Source: Coriaria nepalensis
Taxonomy: Eukaryota; Streptophyta; Magnoliopsida; Cucurbitales; Coriariaceae
DNA: 64,000 nucleotides
Assembly: GCA_027186245.1 (NCBI GenBank)
Contig: CP114497.1
Location: forward strand, 2,177,501-2,241,500
Direction of reading: 5' to 3'
In this document: piece by piece, positions 57,171-64,000 of the stretch
How positions within the stretch are numbered: the first letter of the stretch is position 1
Layout: the number at the start of each line of letters is the position of its first letter
Notes under the pieces: generated by a model
Seen by the model: the letters and a program-made list of their open reading frames with translations, nothing else
What the model was told of the DNA's origin: nothing
Database searches by the model: none
Program-made: the position numbers and the translations under genes

Positions 57171-57258
<88 letters not shown>
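57171..57258. repeat. (TAA)n microsatellite, about 29 units
   Basis: 88 bp of perfect trinucleotide repeat, the longest simple repeat of the window and likely to be length-variable between individuals. Confidence 0.97.
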
Positions 57259-57259
<1 letters not shown>

Positions 57260-58399
57260 TGAATGGACAAACCGCAATGCATTAATGCACCCACCCCCAC
57301 TTAATTCTTAAACCAGCATTAGAATCCGACGGATAAGTGGTCTTAGACACTGACAAAAACTAATGAATTTTTTTTTTTTTTTGTCATAATTAGACGATTT
57401 GGAGATGATGTGGAACTAATGACCAAACCCTTTGTCGTATTTGGGGGAGGGGGGGAAATATTTTGGTCACAAGGAACAACCTAAATAATATTATTTTACT
57501 GTAATAGTTCGTATAATAAATAGTTAATTTTTTAATAATTATAATAAAATTTTAATTTTAAATTTAAATTATAATAATTTTTAAATTATATAAAAAATTA
57601 ATAAAATTATCATATATATAATTATATGACTCTTGAATAATTATTAAAATTAAAAATTTATATTTATATTTATATTTTTTTTATATTTATATTTTTTTAA
57701 TACACTTTATTTATATATTTTTATTTTTTTCTCTATTTGCACCCTACTAGCCACGACCACCCTCCTTCTCTACCGCTACCATCACTCTCTTTCGCCTCTA
57801 CTACCACCAACTTATACCATCGATATAAAAATATAAAAATTTTAATTATTTTTTCTCACTCTTTTTTAAATATTAAAATAATAAAATATTAAATTTTTAT
57901 ATTGGCTATGGAGAATGATAGTAACGATAGTAAGAAGAGTAATGATAACGACATCAAATAAGGATAGTGCTGGTTAATATGGTGAAAATAGAGAAAAAAT
58001 CAATTTAAAAAAATATGTTAAAAAATATCAAATTTATATTAAAATATAATTAAAAGTTTTAAATAAGATTAAATTTTTAATTTTAATAATCACTTAAAAT
58101 TATGTATATTATCATTTCATTTATTTTTAGTAAAATTTATAATTTAATATAATATAAACTTAAATTTAATATCCATTATATTTATTATAAATTTTAAATA
58201 TTCATTCTAATTTATATTTAAATTTTAAAAATTTATCATAATTTTTCTTTTAATTTAAGATATAATTTACAATAAGGTGGAATTATATTAGGAATTTACC
58301 ATGAAAATAATATAATTTAGAAATTACTACAGTGATTGACAGAACGAAAAACTATAAGAATCAATTCTAACAAAAAAAGCCAAGAAAAGAAAGTCAAGG

Positions 58400-59440
58400 A
58401 AAGGACAAGGTTCCATGTCCTTGTCCTAAAGATTAGCTGTTCCTACCACTTAGTGCCCCATTTAAAACACTTCCAAGCAATCAATTTCATCTATACAAGC
58501 ATCAAGATTTTTTTATATGGCCTTTTTACCCTTTTATTATTATTATTACTTAAGAATTGAGCTTTGCTTGTGGGTGGGTTTTAAATAAAAATATGTGACC
58601 ACTTCTAGAGTGGGTTTTCCTTTCCAAAATTTGCTTGATTTCCATACTTACCTAAACGAGTCAATGGGTGATATGAAGGCTATGGCTAGATTGGTGACCT
58701 CCACACTTAGGAGGGGTACCCGGCCGGCCCCAAATGGTCTTAGCCTATTTCATAATTTGTGGCGCGGACATTCTCTTCTACCTTTCTGGTCATGACATGT
58801 CAATACATGGTTGTCTTCAAAAGATTTGTTTTCTTTAATCAATTAAAAATCAATTAACCCTAAATTTTCAATTAATGTTTCCTATCTTAATCAAAATCAA
58901 ACATAAGAATTTATTTATATAACCAAGGAAGAAGTTAAGAAATAATGATGCCAAAGTAATAAAGATCAAAACTAAGAAATCACAAACAAAAATCTTTATA
59001 TTAGTAGCTCTAGAACAGAATGTATACAATAACATACAATTCACGAACAGGGTTGTTTAGGATATATTCCAAAAACCCATGCTCTGAAAATCAGCTCTTA
59101 AACAACAAAAATCATTAAAACCCTGATACATACCGATTGAACCAACCAACCGAGTGAACTAAACCCGAACCCATCTCGACTCTTTTCATTGTCTACAGCA
59201 GGTAATTTTCCAGGGTAAGTGCACAGAGAACCTTCAAATCATCCGAGCATAAAAACAGTAACATAAAACACTGCAATAATCTTTGCTTTTATATAACTAA
59301 CTACACACCATTATCACTTAGGTAGATTAGAAAAGAAAAATAGAAAGAACCAAAGTGAAAGTCAAAGCTGCTGTTAAAGTATGGCTGCTCCATGTAGGTA
59401 AGAGGAAGGGAAAAAAAAAAGGTTAAAGATAGTATATTTA
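58400..59440. other. Spacer and GID1 3' region
   Basis: 58595-58795 (+) is open for 66 codons and is less AT-rich than its surroundings, but has no recognisable motif. From about 58980 the sequence is likely the 3' UTR and flank of GID1. Confidence 0.4.
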
Positions 59441-59446
59441 ACAAGG

Positions 59447-61026
59447 TTAGGAGGATTCATTCACAAAGCTGTTTATCTCGTCCATTAGGCAGTAGAAATG
59501 TTCATTGTTCGGCAAGAAGTAGAACCCAATAGTCGCCTTTTCGAGGAAGAGAAGCTTCACTTTATGATCAGATAGATTCAACCCTTTTACATAATCAAGT
59601 TGCCAATCTTGTATTAGATCAAAACCTGCCACCACAACTAGGCTTTTCGGGAACTTGAGCCCCTTAATGTCTTCGGACCTTGGGCCGAAAATGTTACAAG
59701 CCGGATGGTCCCGATCTTCACCTTCGGGCAGATAAGCCCGCCAATACCAATCACGGTCAGGCAGATGAACAAAGTATTTCCCATCCAATCTTTTCTCAGA
59801 TTCGGTCCTCTTTTGCCCTCCAAACAGCGGATGAAGAAGAATATTCCCCAACACCTCCACATCTTCTTTAGCTGCCCTGACCGCCACATGGTGGACAATG
59901 TTCCCACCCGAACTATCTCCCGCCAAATACACATAAACTTTACCTTCGGAACCACTTTGAAGCCAAGTCCGGGATTTAACCCATTTGAGCGCCGCCCATC
60001 CATCATCATAAGCACAAGGGTATCGATGCTCAGGGGCACGACGGTAATTTACCGAAACAACCACAGCCTTACAACTTTTAACCAATCGACGGCAAAACAT
60101 GTCATAAATCGCGCTATTGGCTGAGGAATGAGTAAAGCTTCCGCCATGGAAGAAGATAATTACAGGAACGACCTCGGTTAGGCTCAAGGGCTTTTGGAGC
60201 TCTACAATACCCCAATGGGTCTCATTATCAGGGGCCTGTTGGTAGACCCGATTGAGAAGGCCTGAGGGACGGTCCACGTGATCAAAGGAGAAGACCCCAT
60301 CAACTGGAATGGTATTGGCCGGAACCTTCCGTTCGAGAAACTCGGCTAGCTCACGGTTAAAGGTTCCATCGGGTCGGCGTAGGAGATTATAGGCTAGCTT
60401 GAAGTTGGAGATGAGGACCCATGTGTTAAGCGGGACAACTTTCTACATAACATAAAATCAACCAATGAAGATAGTTAAGAGCATGGAAAGGTTTTGTTTT
60501 TTAGTAGATATTTAATATGAGAGAACACATTGATCAATGAAGAATGGGGAAAAACAAATGATTTTTTTAGCCCTAGAGACTGAAATAATCAGAACTTGTA
60601 ATCTATGAGCCAAAGTGGTTGTGAAAATTTAGACCATACTTTTTTTTTTTTCAACTTTCCAGAAGAAGAGAATCTAAAACAAGCAGAGGCAAAAAGAAGG
60701 AAGCAGAAAGTATGTTTAAAGGGAAATCAAATTTCACGATAAAAAAAAAAAAAAAAAACCCCATGAATCATAATAGATATGAGCACGTAAATATAATCAT
60801 ATACTAATTTAACGAATATCTGTAGAGCCCCCGGAAGAAAAGCTCAAACCCTCTAAATTAAAATTTAATTTGTAAGAACTTAGACTTTGACACGAAAATG
60901 GAGCCCGAGTTCATTCAAACCTAATGCTATGAACAAAACAAACCCAGAAACGAAATCATGGCTAAAAACACCTAAGAATCAGAGGTTTAAAGAAGATTCA
61001 AGTTTGTTAAGGAAATTAGACAGGGG

Positions 61027-61062
<36 letters not shown>

Positions 61063-61112
61063 AATATATTTACCTTCGATTCACTGATGTTGACTTCATT
61101 ACTTCCAGCCAT
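59447..61112 (-). CDS. GID1B: Gibberellin receptor GID1 (2 exons)
   Basis: Soluble nuclear/cytosolic gibberellin receptor that, once bound to GA, captures DELLA proteins for degradation. Exon 1 is 61112-61074 (MAGSNEVNISESK) and exon 2 is 60442-59447, 344 residues in all, the family length, and a single intron at the conserved position. The N-terminal lid has VVPLNTWVLISNFKLAYNLL. The hormone-sensitive-lipase-like core has the oxyanion HGG (112-114), the nucleophile elbow GDSSGGN (Ser190) and Asp288 (GFDLIQDWQ). The catalytic His is replaced by Ile318 in ATIGFYFLPN, the hallmark of a receptor rather than an esterase. The N-terminus is nearest to GID1B. The 631-bp intron has a (TA)n tract (61027-61054). 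Three G-boxes lie 0.85-1.2 kb upstream. Confidence 0.95.
61027..61054. repeat. (TA)n(CA)n microsatellite at the GID1 intron donor
   Basis: About fourteen TA units followed by CA units, 20 bp inside the intron from the exon 1 donor site. Confidence 0.9.
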
Positions 61113-61954
61113 ATTCATTGTTCGAATCACAAAAACAATTCAAATCGAAAAGCCAAAAACCCAGAAAGGGGGAGGGAGGGATTTTAAAAAACGTCGGTGG
61201 AAGAGGGGAAGAGAACCCCTTTACAATTGGTCATAATAACAACTAAGAAGGAAGCTGGAAAGAGGAATGAAAGGGGGGTTTCTTCTTCCTGTTAAGCAAG
61301 CTTCCCCCTGTTTCTAATTAAGGAAGGGGGTGAGTTGCTCTACCGTACTCCAGCCTATTCTGATTGGTTCCTCGTTCTGGGAGTTCTCTTTCTTTTTTTC
61401 CTCACTGAACAACGATGAGACACTTCCTTTCTGAAATAAGGCAGCAGAGTGAGAGGGATGAGAGAGAGAGAGGGAGACTCAAACACGCATACAGATCATG
61501 GATATTAGGGAGAGAGATGGGTTAAGGAGGAGGGGAGAGAGAGTGAGTGAGAGTCAAACGCAAAGGGGAGCGACGGTGGTGGACGAAGACGAGAGAGACG
61601 ACAAATCGGGCGGCCGAATTAAACTGTTATGTGGGCCCTACCATTTCAATTTTCACAATTTTTTATTTGTTTTTACTTATTTATTTTATTTTGTTTAATT
61701 AAATGTATAAATTAATATATAATTAAATTAGTGGCAAACCCTACTACTCTCTTTTTTACCTCATTTATCTCTTCTTCCTGTCTTTACTCTCACCAAATAT
61801 TTGTTCTTTCCCCTTTCTTTATTAATTTATCAACTAAATTAATTATTTAAATAATTACTAATTTATTTCATTTATTCAAAATTTATTTAATTTTAAATAT
61901 ATGATTTTCGAGAGAAAAAAAAAAAAAAGGTTTCCTGCTTACGGCGGACGCCAA

Positions 61955-62302
61955 GGCACGTGGCGACAAAGAGTTCAGTCCAACTCTTTTTTCCTAACTC
62001 CGTCAAGTAGTCGATTTACTCTAATATCCCTATAAATTCTTCGAATTACAAACAACGATGAATGACGACACGTGGTTTGTCATCTAGCGGAAAGCGCGTG
62101 ACGGCATTTTTTTTGTAAGAAAAAGCTTCCCCTTTTTTTTTTTTTGTATATTTGTTTATTATTTTAATTTAAATTTTCCTTATTTTAAGAATTTTAATAA
62201 TCTGTAACGTAGTAGGCTTTGGAATTTGTCGTATTCTCAGGACCCCGTTTCTGATATGGAAAATCAGACACCGTCACATACCTCGGGTAACGGACACGTG
62301 TC
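61955..62302. promoter_or_regulatory. Cluster of three G-box/ABRE-like elements
   Basis: CACGTG cores at 61957-61962 (GGCACGTGGC), 62069-62074 (GACACGTGGT) and 62295-62300 (GACACGTGTC, a perfect 10-bp palindrome) fall within 350 bp. ACGTGGC/ACGTGTC contexts are those bound by bZIP factors of the ABF and G-box types and by PIF bHLH proteins. They lie 0.85-1.2 kb upstream of GID1. Whether they serve it or a gene beyond the window is unknown. Confidence 0.5.
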
Positions 62303-62404
62303 ACTCCACATCAAGTCACGTTTCATATGATGGGGTCCCCGTCGTGGGCCCCGCTCTTAAAACGAGAAAAATGAACTATATTCTTGAAACAGGATGATTC
62401 TTGA

Positions 62405-62407
<3 letters not shown>

Positions 62408-62471
<64 letters not shown>
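62408..62471. repeat. (TA)n followed by a 31-32-nt T run
   Basis: About sixteen TA units joined to a long poly-T, which read on the minus strand is a poly(A) tail-like tract. Confidence 0.9.
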
Positions 62472-62475
<4 letters not shown>

Positions 62476-62479
62476 GTGG

Positions 62480-64000
62480 TGGGGCAAGTACCCTTGATCG
62501 GCATTAATTCGTTGTGAGCTTGACACGTAAGGATTTCTGAACTTCTTTTTGCCGTGTGATTGATTGGATTTTTTTGATGTACGACGCGTAAGTAGATCTC
62601 CACCGTTGGTTTTTGATATATTATTATATATATAGTGTCTTTTCGGTGGGGGCAAGGTCAAAAATCGTCAGGGTTTGGAGAGGAAATGTTTGAGAAGAGG
62701 TCAATAGGATTAATCCAATTTCGATTTGAATTTAAAAATAACGTTCGGTAATTTAATGATTTATTTATATTTATTTAATTATATAAAAATAAAAATAAAA
62801 AAGAATATTTATATTTTATCGAATATATTTGATAGAAATATTAAATATGAGTCAAATTTTTATCACTGCATAAGAACTCTTCTTCTTCCGTCTACAAGTA
62901 AATGCAAGTTTGGATGGACCCACAGTTCTTTTTCTTTCAAAAAAAAAAAAAAAAAAAAAAAAAGAAAAAGAAAAGAAGAAGAATGCAAATATGGTAATCC
63001 TAAGATTCTTTGAGACTGATTTTTCCTCTTCATGTATATATATATTAACGTATATAGCTTTATGAATTATGATCACTTTTAATAGCCTTTTTGTGATAAG
63101 ACTTGTTTGGAATATCCGAATTATTTTTATTTTTTTTCTTCTTTTAATATTTTCACCAAATTACCTTAATTTTTCGAAGGAAAAAAAATAATTCCATAAA
63201 AGAAAAAAAAAAAAAACAAGTGGAAGGAGGATTTATATATTATAAAAATATTCAATTAGTTTTTAATTAAGTAAATATGTTTTGTGATTTAAAATCAAAA
63301 GATATTTTAAAGATTTTATGATATTTTGATAAATACAATTATACTTTAAATATAATAAAAATATATATAATATAATTTTATTTATCATATTAAATAAAAA
63401 TATCATAAATCAAATTTTTCAATATTAAAAATCTAGGTAAAAACTACCTAAAATATTTATTAAGGGATTTAAAACCGTCAGGATGCATTAAAAATAGTAA
63501 TAATGCAAAATTTTAAATGCTCATTAATCTTACAACAAAATTCCAAGCCACATTCAAAGGTCATAATGTCATATTAAAAGACTTACTCTTAAAACATCTA
63601 CAACCACCATTCCGCAATAAACTTCAAAATTTCAACCATCTTCCTTATCCTTCTTGTTTGCATTCAAATTGCATTATTTTAAACACTTTCTTGTATACTA
63701 ATCTTCTCCAAATTGCATGTTTTAAGACCCTTCTTCTAATAATAGATCGTTGGGTTTATTAAATTTATCTTAGTTTCACGAACATATTACTAAAGTTCAA
63801 TTCTTAAGTTGAAGAGTTTTGTGGTTTAGATAAAGTGCATTTAGCAAATCATTTATGGATACAAATAACTATAACAATTGCGTTGTCGAATTTGTTAAGA
63901 CTTTTTTTTTCATTAACTTTCTAATCAAATCATTTGCATAATTTGGTATTCAATTTCCTTTCTTCATGATTGTGTTTCTAAATACTACTAATATTAGCTT
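62480..64000. other. Intergenic, AT-rich to the window end
   Basis: No gene recognised. An A22-like run lies at 62940-62962. An open frame at 63517-63762 (+) has no signature and lies in AT-rich DNA. Confidence 0.5.

Larger units (their letters stand above)
55930..58400. other. Intergenic, very AT-rich with microsatellites
   Basis: No gene recognised. It contains a GA-rich then (TA)n tract (56490-56553), a 29-unit (TAA)n tract (57171-57258), poly-A/T runs and long A+T stretches from 57480 to 58310. Confidence 0.55.

Noticed and set aside
58595..58795. 66-codon open frame in a less AT-rich patch
   Set aside because: No recognisable domain, promoter or splice context; chance is adequate.
62376..62661. 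Minus-strand open frames over the (TA)n/poly-T tract
   Set aside because: Lys and Tyr-Ile runs are translations of simple repeats.
63517..63762. 81-codon open frame near the window end
   Set aside because: AT-rich sequence, no motif, no start context.

Overview
This is a nuclear window from a dicotyledonous flowering plant. The genes have GT-AG introns, the intergenic DNA is AT-rich with (TA)n and (AAT)n microsatellites, and there is a plant-type tRNA-Ser(UGA), a Ty1/copia retrotransposon and an RTE-type LINE fragment. Every recognisable gene is a land-plant family. I could not fix the species.

Layout from left to right. 0.4-0.7 kb: a small gene of unknown function. 1.5-1.7 kb: a dead copy of ribosomal protein eS30. 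3.1-6.6 kb (+): an ALKBH10B-type RNA demethylase with seven exons. 7.1-8.4 kb (-): a BSD-domain protein. 9.6-10.1 and 10.6-10.85 kb (-): relics of a galacturonosyltransferase-like gene and of a SOSS-B OB-fold gene. 11.8-13.4 kb (+): organellar mTERF4 (BSM/RUG2). 14.7-25.6 kb (+): a complete 21-exon PIEZO mechanosensitive channel, 2470 residues. 26.0-26.3 kb (-): a relic of a CW/MBD methyl-CpG-binding protein. 26.7 kb: tRNA-Ser. 27.5-33.6 kb: a young copia element (element sense on the minus strand, target duplication AAAGG) inserted into a stretch that looks unlike its surroundings and may be organelle-derived. 34.8-36.9 kb (+): a GH3 acyl-acid amido synthetase. 37.3-37.6 kb (-): a relic of an ERD6-like sugar transporter. 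38.2-44.1 kb: an unusual block in which ~168-bp tandem repeats, clustered hairpins and gene-like minus-strand fragments occur as a duplicated module. 45.0-46.9 kb (-): the receptor kinase RKF3. 49.6-50.1 kb (+): a relic of a leucine-rich-repeat protein. 50.5-53.5 kb (-): LEC14B, a WD40 protein with nine coding exons and a LINE fragment in an intron. 55.0-55.9 kb (-): a PPR pseudogene. 59.4-61.1 kb (-): the gibberellin receptor GID1. The rest is AT-rich intergenic DNA with a G-box cluster upstream of GID1.

These genes do not form one pathway. They are ordinary euchromatic neighbours covering mRNA m6A removal, organelle gene expression, mechanosensing, hormone conjugation, gibberellin perception and receptor signalling. 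Their order is informative: from memory, the homologues in Arabidopsis are split between two regions (about At4g02940-At4g03020 and At2g48010-At2g48080), so this window seems to keep an ancestral, less fractionated arrangement. The other theme is decay: at least seven gene relics lie in the spacers, several of them next to or between intact single-copy genes.

Exon boundaries were set by eye from splice sites and reading-frame continuity. The multi-exon models of ALKBH10B, PIEZO, GH3, LEC14B and GID1 each sum to a whole number of codons with no internal stop. Family names rest on remembered protein signatures, not on a search.
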